Origin: an uncultured Propionibacteriaceae bacterium
GTDB taxonomy: Bacteria > Actinomycetota > Actinomycetes > Propionibacteriales > Propionibacteriaceae
Assembly: GCA_945911015.1 (NCBI GenBank)
Contig: CAMDZW010000032.1
Location: 1 to 42,575 of the forward strand
Direction: 5' to 3'
Length of the DNA: 42,575 nucleotides
The position numbers and the translations under genes were made by a program. The notes below the pieces were generated by a model. It was not told the origin of the DNA. It did not search any database and saw nothing but the letters and a program-made list of their open reading frames with translations. This document shows, in pieces, positions 14,856 to 23,749 of the stretch. Each line of letters begins with the position of its first letter. The stretch's first letter is position 1.

Positions 14856-16988
14856 CCCCGAGTTGCCGCCGCCAGAGCCTGACCGCGGGTTCCCGGGGCG
14901 CAGATCCAGTCGCCGAAGCAGTTGCGCGTTGAGCGCCACCACAATGGTGGACAGCGACATCAGGATCGCCCCGACCGACATCGGCAGCACGAAGCCCACC
15001 GGAGCAAGCAGGCCGGCCGCGAGCGGGACCGAGATCAGGTTGTAGCCAGCTGCCCACCACAGGTTCTGCTTCATCTTGCGATAGGCGGCGCGCGACAGGT
15101 CGATCACCGAGAGCACCGAGCGCGGGTCGGAGCTGGCCAGGATCACCCCGGCCGAAGCGATGGCAACATCGGTGCCCGCGCCGATCGCGATCCCGACGTC
15201 GGCCTGGGCCAGCGCTGGAGCGTCGTTGACGCCGTCACCGACCATCGCGACCTTCTTGCCCTCCTGTTGCAGTTGGGCGACCTTCGCGGACTTGTCCTCG
15301 GGGCGGACACCGGCAAACACCCGATCGATGCCGAGTCCGGTGCCGACATCCTGCGCAACGGCCTGGGCATCGCCGGTGATCATGACGACTTCGACGCCGA
15401 GCCGATGCAATGCATCGACGGCCTCCTGGGACTCAGGACGGACCTCATCGGCGAGCTTCAGCCCGCCGATCATGGTGCCGTCACGCACGACATGCAGGAT
15501 GATCGCACCCTCGGCGCGCCAGGCTTCCGCGACGCCGATCTCGGGCTGCCCGGTCTCCTCCAGCAGCCGCGGCCCACCGACTCTGATCTGGTGACCGTCA
15601 ACGGTCGCGGTGACCCCCACGGCTGGCGAGGAGGTGAAGCCGCGGGCTCGGACCAGAGCCAGGCCCCGTTGTGCAGCAGCGGCGACGATCGCCCGGGCCA
15701 GCGGATGCTCACTGTCGGCCTCGGCCGATGCTGCGAGGGCCAGGATCTGGTCCGGATCAACCTCGCCGGAGGGCTCGACGCCGACGAGGGTCGGCTCCCC
15801 CTTGGTGAGAGTGCCGGTCTTGTCGAACAGCACCGTGTCCACCTGACGCATCGACTCCAACGCCAGGCGATCCTTGACCAGCACACCTGCCCGAGCGGCA
15901 CGCTCGGTCGCAATCGACACCACCAAGGGGATGGCCAGACCGAGCGCATGCGGGCAGGCGATCACCAAGACCGTGATCACCCGGACAACGGCGGCGTCCG
16001 GGGCCCCGACGGCGATCCAGACGATGGCCGTGACCACCGCGGCTCCGAGCGCGAACCAGAACAGCAGCGCGGCCGCTCGGTCAGCGATCCGCTGGGCCCG
16101 CGATGACGAGCTCTGCGCTTCGGCGACCAGCCGGTTGATGCCGGCCAGAGTGGTGTCGTCACCGGTGGCGGTGACCCGAACGCGCAGGCCGGAGTCGGTG
16201 GCGACCGTGCCGGCCGTGACGGAGTCGCCTTCGCCACGAGTGACGGCTCGCGACTCACCGGTGATCATCGACTCATCCATGTCTGCGCGCCCGTCGACGA
16301 CGACTCCATCGGCAGGTACGCGGCCGCCCGGCCGTACGATCACGACGTCGTCGACCCGCAGGTCAGCGGGCGCGACCGTGACGACCTCGTCGCCGTCGAC
16401 CCGCTCGACCTCGTCCGGCAGCAGCGCGGCCAGCGAATCCAGCGCCGAGGTGGTCTGGGCGAGCGAGCGCATCTCGATCCAGTGACCCAGCAACATGACC
16501 ACGACCAGGAGCGCCAGCTCCCACCAGAACTCCAACTCGTGATGGACCAATCCCAAGGTCGCGGCCCAGGAAGCGAAGAATGCCACCGTGATCGCCAAGG
16601 CGATCAGCAACATCATGCCGGGTGTACGGCTCTTCAGTTCGCTCCAGCCGCCGACCAGAAAAGGCCACCCTCCCCAGCCGTACATGACGGTGCCGAGCAC
16701 GGGCGCGATCCAGATCGCCCAGCCGGGCACGTCGTAGCCGAGCAGCATCGCGAACATCGGCGAGAAGGCGACGACCGGGACCGCAATGACCAGGTTGATC
16801 CAGAAGAGTCGTCGGAACTGCCCGACATGGTCGCCGTGGCCTCCATGACCCTCATGGCCAGCGTGACCCTCATGACCCCCGTGGCTCTCGTGACTGGCGT
16901 GGCTCTCGTGACTGGCGTGGCTCTCGTGACTGGCGTGCCCGCCGCGCTCATCATTGACGCGGTCGTGCTTCGCGCGTGAGTCTGTCAT
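14811..16988 (-). CDS. copB: CopB-type copper-translocating P1B ATPase with His-rich N-terminus
   Basis: About 725 aa. Instead of a CxxC heavy-metal domain, the N-terminus is a histidine-rich segment of HASHES/HEGHGGH repeats. The membrane metal site is CPH (VIACPHALGLAIP), not CPC, placing it in the P1B-3/CopB group. TGES, DKTGT (phospho-Asp), SEHPLA and GDGVNDAP are intact. The conserved NLISVPLAAG of a late helix is also seen. It exports copper from the cytoplasm. The start at 16988 (MTDSRAKHD) is preferred: it has a GGAGAGAG site and lies downstream of two CsoR-like operators. The in-frame ATG at 17021 would lie within the operator. No csoR or chaperone gene is adjacent. Confidence 0.94.
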   Translation of the reverse strand: MTDSRAKHDRVNDERGGHASHESHASHESHASHESHGGHEGHAGHEGHGGHGDHVGQFRRLFWINLVIAVPVVAFSPMFAMLLGYDVPGWAIWIAPVLGTVMYGWGGWPFLVGGWSELKSRTPGMMLLIALAITVAFFASWAATLGLVHHELEFWWELALLVVVMLLGHWIEMRSLAQTTSALDSLAALLPDEVERVDGDEVVTVAPADLRVDDVVIVRPGGRVPADGVVVDGRADMDESMITGESRAVTRGEGDSVTAGTVATDSGLRVRVTATGDDTTLAGINRLVAEAQSSSSRAQRIADRAAALLFWFALGAAVVTAIVWIAVGAPDAAVVRVITVLVIACPHALGLAIPLVVSIATERAARAGVLVKDRLALESMRQVDTVLFDKTGTLTKGEPTLVGVEPSGEVDPDQILALAASAEADSEHPLARAIVAAAAQRGLALVRARGFTSSPAVGVTATVDGHQIRVGGPRLLEETGQPEIGVAEAWRAEGAIILHVVRDGTMIGGLKLADEVRPESQEAVDALHRLGVEVVMITGDAQAVAQDVGTGLGIDRVFAGVRPEDKSAKVAQLQQEGKKVAMVGDGVNDAPALAQADVGIAIGAGTDVAIASAGVILASSDPRSVLSVIDLSRAAYRKMKQNLWWAAGYNLISVPLAAGLLAPVGFVLPMSVGAILMSLSTIVVALNAQLLRRLDLRPGNPRSGSGGGNSGSAQVSPQGPGDRDH
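16881..16934 (-). repeat. Three perfect 18-bp tandem repeats encoding HASHES
   Basis: Three identical 18-bp units (start GTGGCTCTCG on the plus strand) encode a six-residue His/Ser/Glu repeat in the copper ATPase N-terminus. Perfect identity implies recent slippage, so copy number, and metal-binding histidines, may vary between strains. Confidence 0.95.
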
Positions 16989-17020
16989 CACTCTCTCCGA
17001 GGTCGAATCCAACACCAGCA

Positions 17021-17072
17021 TATACCCCCACTGGGTATCGACATGCCTCGCAGCATATACCCCCGCCCGTAT
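17021..17072 (-). promoter_or_regulatory. Two CsoR-like copper operators upstream of copB
   Basis: Site 1 (17021-17039) reads TATACCCCCACTGGGTATC, a pseudo-palindrome with the TACCC...GGGTA arms of CsoR-type operators. Site 2 (17055-17072) reads ATATACCCCCGCCCGTAT and keeps the left half well and the right half partly. Their centres are about 33 bp apart, three helical turns. They fit repression of copB by a CsoR that would be encoded elsewhere. Confidence 0.7.
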
Positions 17073-17357
17073 TCAGCAACGCCACGTGAGAGCACGGAGC
17101 CAGGGTGCAGGTCTGACTCGCGTGTCGTTGCCGGGACAGACGTCGAGGTCTCCCGAAGATGAAGGCTCGTACACGCTGCACACCGGCACCTGGCGGTTGA
17201 ACCGATCCAAGGTCCCCCAGCGACGGACTCTGATCTGGTAGGAAAGTGCGCAGTCCCCTGCCGCACTTGGATGCGGCGGCAGCGAAGCCGATGTGACCGC
17301 CCATGGCGGAGTGGCCTGTCGGTGGTCAGACGCTGCACACCCGACAGGAGAGAAGAC
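17073..17357 (+). promoter_or_regulatory. phoD leader with hairpin covering the ribosome site
   Basis: A 285-bp non-coding stretch. Near its end, CCTGTCGG (17315-17322) can pair with CCGACAGG (17341-17348) around an 18-nt loop. The right arm overlaps the AGGAG ribosome site (17346-17350) of the PhoD gene. No other gene or motif was recognised in this stretch. Confidence 0.5.
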
Positions 17358-18947
17358 ATGTCGCATCAACTCCACGCCAAGGCCATCGGTCGTCGCCGCT
17401 TCCTCGGCTACTCCACGGCTGGCGCGACTGCCGTCATGCTGGGCACCGGCGCCTGGAGCACCAACGCCTACGCCGAAACACCCCTACGACAAGATCCCTT
17501 CACACTGGGTGTCGCCTCGGGTGACCCTGCCCCCGACGGGGTGGTGCTGTGGACCCGCCTGGCCACCGAGCCCTTGGCCGCCGATGGCCGGGGAGGTATG
17601 CCGGAGCGGCGAGTCCCGGTCCAGTACCAGGTGTCGGAGGACCCGGGGTTCACGCGCATCGTGAGGTCCGGAACGGTGGTCGCCTCACCGGAGCTGGGCC
17701 ACTCGGTGCATCCCGAGATCCATGGTCTGCGACCGAGCCGCCACTACTGGTATCGCTTCCGCGTCGGCCAGCACCTCTCGCCGGTTGGCCGCACCCGTAC
17801 GGCACCGGAGCCGGGCACCATGCCCTCGTCACTGAACTTCGCCATCGCGTCCTGCCAGAGCTACGAGGCCGGGTTCTACACCGCGTACCAGCACATGGCG
17901 GAGGAGGACCTGGATCTGGTCGTCCACCTGGGCGACTACATCTACGAGAAGTCGTACGTGGAGGACCCCATCCTGCACACCGGCGAACCGCTACCGGACT
18001 ATCTGCGTACCCAGTGCTACGACCTTCCGCGGTATCGGCTGCAGTATGCGCTGTACAAGGCGGACACGCTCCTTCAGGACGCCCATGCGATGTGCCCCTG
18101 GGTGACGACGTTCGATGATCACGAAGTGGCCGCCATCTGGCCCTACGTCGACGATCCCAGCGAGATGCCTGCTGACTACAACGAGCGCAAGGCCGCAGGC
18201 TTCCAAGCGATGTACGAGAACCAGCCGCTGCGCCACGACCAGATGCCGTCGGGCCACGACATGCGGATCCACCGCCGGGTCCAGTACGGCGACCTCGCCG
18301 ACTTCACCATGCTCGACACCCGGCAGTACCGCTCGTCGCACGAGGGCCACATCGATCCCGATGCCACCATGCTGGGTGGCAAGCAGCGCGACTGGCTCAT
18401 CGACGGTTTCTCGTCGTCGCGGGCTCGCTGGCAGATCATCGGAAACCAGGCGCCCATGGTGCAGATTGACCGGGACGTCGACCCGGAGGTCGAGAGCTGG
18501 TACGGCTCGTGGGACGGCGGCTTCGTCACCGAGCGCAACCTCGTGCTCACCGAAGCGCATGAGCGCGGGGTTGAGAACCTCGTCGTGATCACCGGCGACC
18601 GGCACTGCAACTACCTCGCCGACCTCAAGACCGACTTCGACGACCCCGACTCCCCGGTCGTCGGTACGGAGATCGTCGGCACGTCGATCAGCAGCCAGCG
18701 CGACGGTGCCGATCTGCCGCAGCAAGGCATCGACTACCCGATCGCCAACCCCTGGTTGAAGTTCTACAACCAGCAGCGTGGCTATTGCCGAGTCACGTTG
18801 ACCCCTGACCTGCTGACCAATGAGTATCGCGTGATGCCGTACGTGTCCCGGCCGGACGCTCCGATCACCACCCGCGCCACCGCGAGGATTCAGCACGGGA
18901 GCCCGGAGGGACATCTCGAGGATGGCACCCCCACCGACGATCTGTGA
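17358..18947 (+). CDS. phoD: Tat-exported PhoD-family alkaline phosphatase
   Basis: A 529-aa secreted metallophosphatase. The signal peptide has the twin-arginine motif GRRRFLGYS, a hydrophobic run and cleavage near AYA, so it is exported folded via Tat. The PhoD N-terminal domain starts FTLGVASGDPAPDGVVLWTRL. The catalytic core has HLGDYIYEKS, TTFDDHEVAAIW and VVITGDRHCNYLAD, which carry the conserved Asp/His metal ligands. It hydrolyses phosphomono- and diesters for phosphate acquisition. The ATG at 17358 follows an ACAGGAGAG site. It is monocistronic and converges with lysS. No clear Pho box was identified. Confidence 0.95.
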   Translation: MSHQLHAKAIGRRRFLGYSTAGATAVMLGTGAWSTNAYAETPLRQDPFTLGVASGDPAPDGVVLWTRLATEPLAADGRGGMPERRVPVQYQVSEDPGFTRIVRSGTVVASPELGHSVHPEIHGLRPSRHYWYRFRVGQHLSPVGRTRTAPEPGTMPSSLNFAIASCQSYEAGFYTAYQHMAEEDLDLVVHLGDYIYEKSYVEDPILHTGEPLPDYLRTQCYDLPRYRLQYALYKADTLLQDAHAMCPWVTTFDDHEVAAIWPYVDDPSEMPADYNERKAAGFQAMYENQPLRHDQMPSGHDMRIHRRVQYGDLADFTMLDTRQYRSSHEGHIDPDATMLGGKQRDWLIDGFSSSRARWQIIGNQAPMVQIDRDVDPEVESWYGSWDGGFVTERNLVLTEAHERGVENLVVITGDRHCNYLADLKTDFDDPDSPVVGTEIVGTSISSQRDGADLPQQGIDYPIANPWLKFYNQQRGYCRVTLTPDLLTNEYRVMPYVSRPDAPITTRATARIQHGSPEGHLEDGTPTDDL

Positions 18948-19000
18948 CCTGAACCGGCCACGCCTGCCGGTGATGGCAACCGGGCGTCGTAGGCGGACCT

Positions 19001-20521
19001 TCAGACCTGGGGCTTGAGCATCGGGAACAGGATGGTCTCGCGGATCCCGACCCCACCGAGCAGCATCAGCAGACGATCGACACCCATGCCCATGCCCCCC
19101 ATCGGCGGCACGCCGAACTCGAGTGCAGCGAGGAACTCCTCGTCCAGTTGCATCGCCTCGGCATCGCCGGCCGCGGCCGCCAGTGACTGCTCCTCGAGCC
19201 GGGCGCGCTGGATGACCGGGTCGATCAGCTCGGAGAAGCCGGTGCCGCGCTCGACGCCCCCGATGAACAGGTCCCAGGCCTCGACCAACCCAGGGGTGGA
19301 CCGGTGCGGGCGGGCCAGCGGCTGGGCGATCTCGGGGTAGTCACAGACGAAGGTCGGCTGCTGCAGAGTCGGCTCGGCGAGCAGCTCGAACAGCTCGATG
19401 GCGACCTTGCCGTCGACCCAGGCCGGATTGACCTCGAGCTCGTGCCGATCGGCCAGCCGCTGCAGGTCCGCCCGAGAGGTCTCGACGGTGACCTGTTCGC
19501 CGACCTGTTCAGACAGCGCGTCGTACATGGTGACCCAACGCCACTCGCCGTCGAGGTTGATCTCGCCGTGCTCACCCTCGACCTGACGGGAACCGACCGC
19601 ATCAGCTGCGTCGACGATGATCCGGCGAGTGAGGTCGGCGATCGTGTACTGGTCACCCCAGGCCTGATAGGCCTCGAGCATCGTGAACTCCGGGCTGTGG
19701 CTGGAGTCGACGCCTTCATTGCGGAAGATGCGGCCCATCTCGTAGACCCGGTCGACACCGCCGATCATCGCGCGCTTGAGATAGAGCTCCAGCGCGATGC
19801 GCAGCGTCATCGGCTGGTCGAAGGCATTGAGGTGGGTACGGAATGGCCGAGCGGCCGCACCGCCGTGCACCAACTGGAGCACCGGGCTCTCGATCTCGAG
19901 ATAACCATCGGCATGCAGCGACTCGCGGATCGAGCGGGTCACCGCACCCCGGATCCGCAGCAGCTCGCGCGCCCTCTCCCGTACGGTCAGATCCACGTGA
20001 CGCTGCCGGACCCGAGTCTCCTCGGAGAGCTCCTTGTGCAGCACCGGCATCGGCCGCAGGGCCTTGGCCGCCATCTCCCACCGGGTGGCCATCACCGAGA
20101 GTTCGCCACGGCGGGAGCTGATCACCCGGCCCTCGACGAAGACGTGGTCCCCCAGGTCGACGAGCGACTTCCACTCAGCCAGCGCCTCTTCGCCGACCTC
20201 GGCCAGGGAGAGCATGACCTGGAGTCGACCGCCGTCGGCGCCGGGCCCGAACCCCTCCTGGAGAGTGGCGAAGCAGAGTTTGCCGGTGTTGCGGATGAAC
20301 ACGACCCGGCCGCCGATGCCGACGACGTCCTGGGTCTCCTCACCGGTCTCGAGGTGACCCCACTGCTCACGGACCTGGGCCAGCCCATGGGTGCGGTCGA
20401 CCGCCACCGGATAGGCCTGCCGCCCCTGCTCGAGCAGCTCATCGCGCTTGGCGCGGCGCACCTTCATCTGTTCAGGTACGGAATCGGCGTCGGGCGAGGC
20501 TTCGGCTGGGTTCTGACTCAC
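19001..20521 (-). CDS. lysS: Lysyl-tRNA synthetase, class II
   Basis: About 506 aa. An N-terminal OB-fold anticodon-binding domain (QEDVVGIGGRVVFIR-type strands, about residues 50-150) precedes the class II core: motif 2 around MGRIFRNEGVDSSHSPEFTMLEAYQAW and motif 3 as GGMGMGVDRLLMLLG. It charges tRNA-Lys. The GTG at 20521 is preferred over GTG 20557. A TANNNT -10 (AGCCTA on the plus strand, 20529-20534) lies exactly 7 nt upstream, which predicts a leaderless mRNA, and the resulting length matches actinobacterial LysS. Neither start has a good ribosome site. Confidence 0.95.
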   Translation of the reverse strand: MSQNPAEASPDADSVPEQMKVRRAKRDELLEQGRQAYPVAVDRTHGLAQVREQWGHLETGEETQDVVGIGGRVVFIRNTGKLCFATLQEGFGPGADGGRLQVMLSLAEVGEEALAEWKSLVDLGDHVFVEGRVISSRRGELSVMATRWEMAAKALRPMPVLHKELSEETRVRQRHVDLTVRERARELLRIRGAVTRSIRESLHADGYLEIESPVLQLVHGGAAARPFRTHLNAFDQPMTLRIALELYLKRAMIGGVDRVYEMGRIFRNEGVDSSHSPEFTMLEAYQAWGDQYTIADLTRRIIVDAADAVGSRQVEGEHGEINLDGEWRWVTMYDALSEQVGEQVTVETSRADLQRLADRHELEVNPAWVDGKVAIELFELLAEPTLQQPTFVCDYPEIAQPLARPHRSTPGLVEAWDLFIGGVERGTGFSELIDPVIQRARLEEQSLAAAAGDAEAMQLDEEFLAALEFGVPPMGGMGMGVDRLLMLLGGVGIRETILFPMLKPQV

Positions 20522-20675
20522 GGGCGACAGCCTATCGGCCTCGACGTCCGGGACCACAGCACACCCGACGGCTGCAGTCCCGGACGGAGACTGTTGATCA
20601 GGCCGATGACGCCGAAGGCGGGAGGCGCCATGCAGTCTGGTCAGTTCCTGGTGCGGGAAGGCTCAACCGACCTGG

Positions 20676-20694
20676 TAAGGATACGCTAACCTAA
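20676..20694. promoter_or_regulatory. DtxR/IdeR-type iron box
   Basis: TAAGGATACGCTAACCTAA matches the 19-bp consensus TTAGGTTAGGCTAACCTAA at 16 of 19 positions, with a perfect right half. It lies between lysS and the YbjQ gene and contains a TANNNT (TAACCT, 20687-20692) that could be a -10 for the rightward genes. It points to iron-dependent repression of the YbjQ / ferritin-like unit. Confidence 0.7.
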
Positions 20695-20754
20695 TGCTCA
20701 TGGACGCGACAAGCTCGTACGAGGAATGTGGTCGAGGTCACTACAGTGACCCTC

Positions 20755-21171
20755 ATGAGTCAACCGCCACCGGCCGGCTTCGAGGCACCGCACCAGCCCG
20801 GACCACCACCCCCATGGGTGAACACTCCGGGGCAGAACCAGCACATTCAGGGGCCGGCCCCACAGAAGGCACCCACCACCATCCAGGTGGTGACCACCCC
20901 GAGCTTTCCCGGCCGCACGATCGGCGCCGCTCTGGGCGAGGTGATCGGCGTGGCAGTGCGCGATCGGGAGATCGACCGCCGACACGACCCGGCCATCGCC
21001 TATCCGGCCATGTTGCTGCACAGTCGCCAGCAGGCCGTGGCCCGGATGGCCGACATGGCACGCGAACGGGGCGCGGACGCGGTGGTCGGGCTGCAGTTCG
21101 ACTCCTCGGAGATCACCCAGGACCTGAGCGAAGTCGTGGCGTACGGGACAGCGGTCCGATTCGCCGACTGA
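20755..21171 (+). CDS. YbjQ/UPF0145-family protein
   Basis: About 138 aa. A proline-rich N-terminus (residues 1-40) precedes a YbjQ-like domain: VVTTPSFPGRTIGAALGEVIGVAVR, then ARMADMARERGADAVVGLQFDSSEI and AYGTAVRF. The family forms pentameric rings of unknown function and is sometimes called a heavy-metal-binding domain. The ATG at 20755 lies 7 nt after TACAGT (20742-20747), consistent with a leaderless start. A GTG at 20728 with GAGGA too close upstream is the alternative. An iron box lies 60 bp upstream and the ferritin-like gene follows. Confidence 0.83.
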   Translation: MSQPPPAGFEAPHQPGPPPPWVNTPGQNQHIQGPAPQKAPTTIQVVTTPSFPGRTIGAALGEVIGVAVRDREIDRRHDPAIAYPAMLLHSRQQAVARMADMARERGADAVVGLQFDSSEITQDLSEVVAYGTAVRFAD

Positions 21172-21278
21172 TGCCCATCACTCGGGCCGGTTGTGCCCGC
21201 CGATCCGGGTGCGGGACACTTGACATGGCCGCAGGTGCCTTGACCGGGCCGGTCGGCTGACCTCGAGAGGAGAACACG

Positions 21279-22172
21279 ATGCCTCGCCAAGTCATCACCC
21301 CCCAGAAGATCCGTGAGCACGTGCAACGGCTCGGCGATCTGTATCCCCCGATCCCGGTGGACTCGGTCGACTTCACCGTCAAGGACCCCGACGCCCTCAC
21401 CAAGCGGTTCGGCGGCGTCCTCGACTACCTCGCCCGCGTCGAACTCGAGGTTGACCGCAATGTCCTCGAGCTGCTGGTGCTGCTCCCCGATGTCGATGAG
21501 ACCAACCGGATGTTCTACGCCGATGTGTGGCATCCGCAGGAGATCCAGCACGGACTGATCCTGGACAAGTTGCAGACCGACCTGGGCCAGGACATGGCCG
21601 AGCCGGTCAACGACATCGCGCTCCGGGTCAAGATCCTCGCCCCGCTGGGACACTTCAAGCCGATCCAGGAGATCATCCGCTTCCTGTACTTCCTGACCGG
21701 GGCATCCACCGAACGGCAGGCCGTGTTGGCCTACAACCGACTCACGACCGGGCTGGACGAGATGGGTGAGGACGCGATCAGCAAGACCCTGATCGGCCCG
21801 ATCAAGCAGCAGGAGCCGGGCCACTTCGCCTTCTACAACATGTCGGCCACCTCGATGGTCCAGCATGAGGTGCTCAAGCCGTGGCAGATGTGGCTGGCCG
21901 GAGTGCTGCGGCGCAAGCAGTACGGGCTGGTCGGCACCAACAAGAACGACAAGTACCGGACCCAGTACGGCGGCGTGGTCACCGCACTCGGCCTGGATGA
22001 CGACCTGGCCGCCTATGCCCGCGAGATCGGCCGGCTCGAGGCCCGACTGCTGTGGGCCAAGCAGAAGGGCATGGAGTTCCCGCCCTACATCCTCAACGCG
22101 CTGCGCGATTGCGTCAGTCTCTACCAGGAGCAGATCCGCAAGGGTCAGCTGCCGGACTTCGCCGGAGCCTGA
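21279..22172 (+). CDS. Di-iron ferritin-like protein (acyl-desaturase/oxygenase-like)
   Basis: A 297-aa, largely helical protein. Two Glu/ExxH sets that would bind a di-iron centre can be seen: Glu in RVELEVDRN and EIQH in WHPQEIQHGLIL, then Glu in STERQAVLAYN and EPGH in QQEPGHFAFYN. This is the four-helix ferritin-like arrangement found in acyl-ACP desaturase-related and other di-iron oxygenases. The ATG at 21279 has a strong GAGAGGAG site. It follows the YbjQ gene by 107 bp and may share its iron-box control. Its 3' end overlaps the convergent HAD gene by 59 bp. The substrate is unknown; the fold assignment is moderately strong. Confidence 0.72.
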   Translation: MPRQVITPQKIREHVQRLGDLYPPIPVDSVDFTVKDPDALTKRFGGVLDYLARVELEVDRNVLELLVLLPDVDETNRMFYADVWHPQEIQHGLILDKLQTDLGQDMAEPVNDIALRVKILAPLGHFKPIQEIIRFLYFLTGASTERQAVLAYNRLTTGLDEMGEDAISKTLIGPIKQQEPGHFAFYNMSATSMVQHEVLKPWQMWLAGVLRRKQYGLVGTNKNDKYRTQYGGVVTALGLDDDLAAYAREIGRLEARLLWAKQKGMEFPPYILNALRDCVSLYQEQIRKGQLPDFAGA

Positions 22173-22800
22173 TCCTGCCCCCGATCGTCTCGAACTGGAC
22201 GTGACCCAGATCGGGGACGACCAGATCGGCGGCGAGGTCGGTGGCCGGAGTGGTCGTGGTGACGGCCAGGCTGGCCATGCCAGCAGCCTTCGCTGCGGTG
22301 AGCCCGGCTGGCGCATCCTCCAGGACCAGGCAGTCAGCTGGCTCCACGCCGAGCCGGGCGGCAGCCAGCAGGAACGGTTCGGGATCGGGTTTGCCACGGG
22401 TGACGTCGTCGACGGTCACCAGCACATCGGGACGAGGAAGCTGCGCCGCACTGATCCGGGCCTCGGCCAGGGCTTGGGTGCAGGAGGTGGCGATTGCCAG
22501 CTGGGCCGCCGGGATCGCGGTCAACGCGGCCAACACACCGGGCAGCACGACGATGTCAGCCACATCGTTGACCTCGAGTTCAGCGATCCTGGCCAGCGCC
22601 TCCTCATAGCGGTGCGAGGGCACCAGCTCAGCCACGCTGTCGGCGGCCGGGCGACCGTGTCGACCGAGCAGGTCCTGGTGGGCGATGCCGTACTCATCGG
22701 CCCAGGTCACCCAGCTGCGGATCACCGCCGGGGTCGAATCGATCAAGGTGCCGTCCATGTCACAGATGACGGCCCCGAAGGTGCGCTCGGCAAGATTCAC
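22114..22800 (-). CDS. HAD-superfamily phosphatase (sugar phosphatase / beta-PGM-like)
   Basis: A 228-aa haloacid-dehalogenase hydrolase. Motif I is VICDMDGTLIDST with the nucleophile and acid/base aspartates. The helical cap lies between residues about 20 and 90. Motif II is in IATSC, motif III is the lysine in GKPDPEPFL, and motif IV is VLEDAPAGLTAAKAAGM. The pattern fits sugar-phosphate or polyol-phosphate phosphatases and beta-phosphoglucomutases. It is coupled to the DUF3592 gene by a 4-bp overlap. The C-terminal 20 residues overlap the ferritin-like gene on the opposite strand. Confidence 0.9.
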   Translation of the reverse strand: MNLAERTFGAVICDMDGTLIDSTPAVIRSWVTWADEYGIAHQDLLGRHGRPAADSVAELVPSHRYEEALARIAELEVNDVADIVVLPGVLAALTAIPAAQLAIATSCTQALAEARISAAQLPRPDVLVTVDDVTRGKPDPEPFLLAAARLGVEPADCLVLEDAPAGLTAAKAAGMASLAVTTTTPATDLAADLVVPDLGHVQFETIGGRIRLRRSPAADPCGSAPGRD

Positions 22801-23624
22801 GCTGATGGTGCCCCCTTAGGGATCTCGGCGAGTTCGGCGACCCACCAGTCGGTCGCACCCTGACGCCGGACCAGAGCAAGCTCGGTGACCCAGCCGGAGT
22901 AGAAGACGTACCCCTCGTGGGGACCAGCCAGCTCATGTTGCGGTGGGGTCGTAGCGCCTCGGCCCTGCAGCATGGCCAATGCCCCGGCCGGCCGTTTCTC
23001 GATGGTACTGGTCGCCAGCACGCCCTGCAGGGTGCGGGAGATGTTGTTGGCCGTGGCGGCAGCCTGGGCATTGGCGAGCTTGTCGGAGATCCGCTGGACG
23101 TCGAGGACGAAGGTGCCCTTGGTGTGGGCGGGACTGACTCCCGAGAGCGCAACCAGGCGATGGATGCGGCTGACGAACCAGAGAGCGAATCCCGCAATGA
23201 CCAACACTCCGACGGCCGCACCGAGCCAGTTCCACACCGATGGCGGGCCGGGCTTGCCCAAGGAAATCTCGTCAGCATCCTTGTCCGAGACCCAGATGTT
23301 GGCGGTGTCGCCGACCTTGGTGACCTCATCGAGGACAGTGCTGGTGTGGGTGACCCCGTCCACCGTGTACTGGAAAGTGATGGTGCGGCGCTGCTCGGTA
23401 TGACGGTTCCGGCGGCCCCCGGTGCTCACCCGCTTGATGCCCTGGTCAACAGCTTCGGCTCGGGTCTCGGTCCACGTCGTCGTCAGCTTGTCGTAGGTCG
23501 GCTTGAGACCCATGACAACCCCCAGCCCGCCGAACAGCAGCGCCAGGAACAGCATGGCCACCATGGAGCCGACGACGCCTCGGCGGTACTTCTTCACGTA
23601 GGTGGTGTTGAACTCGGACATCAT
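22797..23624 (-). CDS. DUF3592-type membrane protein
   Basis: A 275-aa protein with a short cytoplasmic N-terminus and a first helix at about residues 17-40 (GSMVAMLFLALLFGGLGVVMG). The extracytoplasmic beta-rich domain contains TFQYTVDGVTHTSTVLDEV, the typical DUF3592 pattern. A second helix is near residues 133-152 (NWLGAAVGVLVIAGFALWFV), followed by a cytoplasmic C-terminal domain of about 120 residues. Function unknown. ATG 23624 or 23621 may be used. It is upstream of and coupled to the HAD gene. Confidence 0.75.
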   Translation of the reverse strand: MMSEFNTTYVKKYRRGVVGSMVAMLFLALLFGGLGVVMGLKPTYDKLTTTWTETRAEAVDQGIKRVSTGGRRNRHTEQRRTITFQYTVDGVTHTSTVLDEVTKVGDTANIWVSDKDADEISLGKPGPPSVWNWLGAAVGVLVIAGFALWFVSRIHRLVALSGVSPAHTKGTFVLDVQRISDKLANAQAAATANNISRTLQGVLATSTIEKRPAGALAMLQGRGATTPPQHELAGPHEGYVFYSGWVTELALVRRQGATDWWVAELAEIPKGAPSA

Positions 23625-23749
23625 CGCGGCATACCTCTGTCAGGCCGAAACGGGAGGGGTCCGGGCGGACCGCTCGCGATCCTATCCGAGCCCAGCCAAC
23701 TCAATTCCGGCCCCAACCGCCGCCGCACCGCTTCGGCCCACCCTCAGAT

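Noticed and set aside
19304..20689. Long plus-strand open frame (about 461 codons)
   Set aside because: Antisense to lysS, which has complete class II synthetase motifs.
21000..22397. Minus-strand open frame of about 465 codons
   Set aside because: Shadow of the YbjQ and ferritin-like genes, both of which have recognisable motifs.
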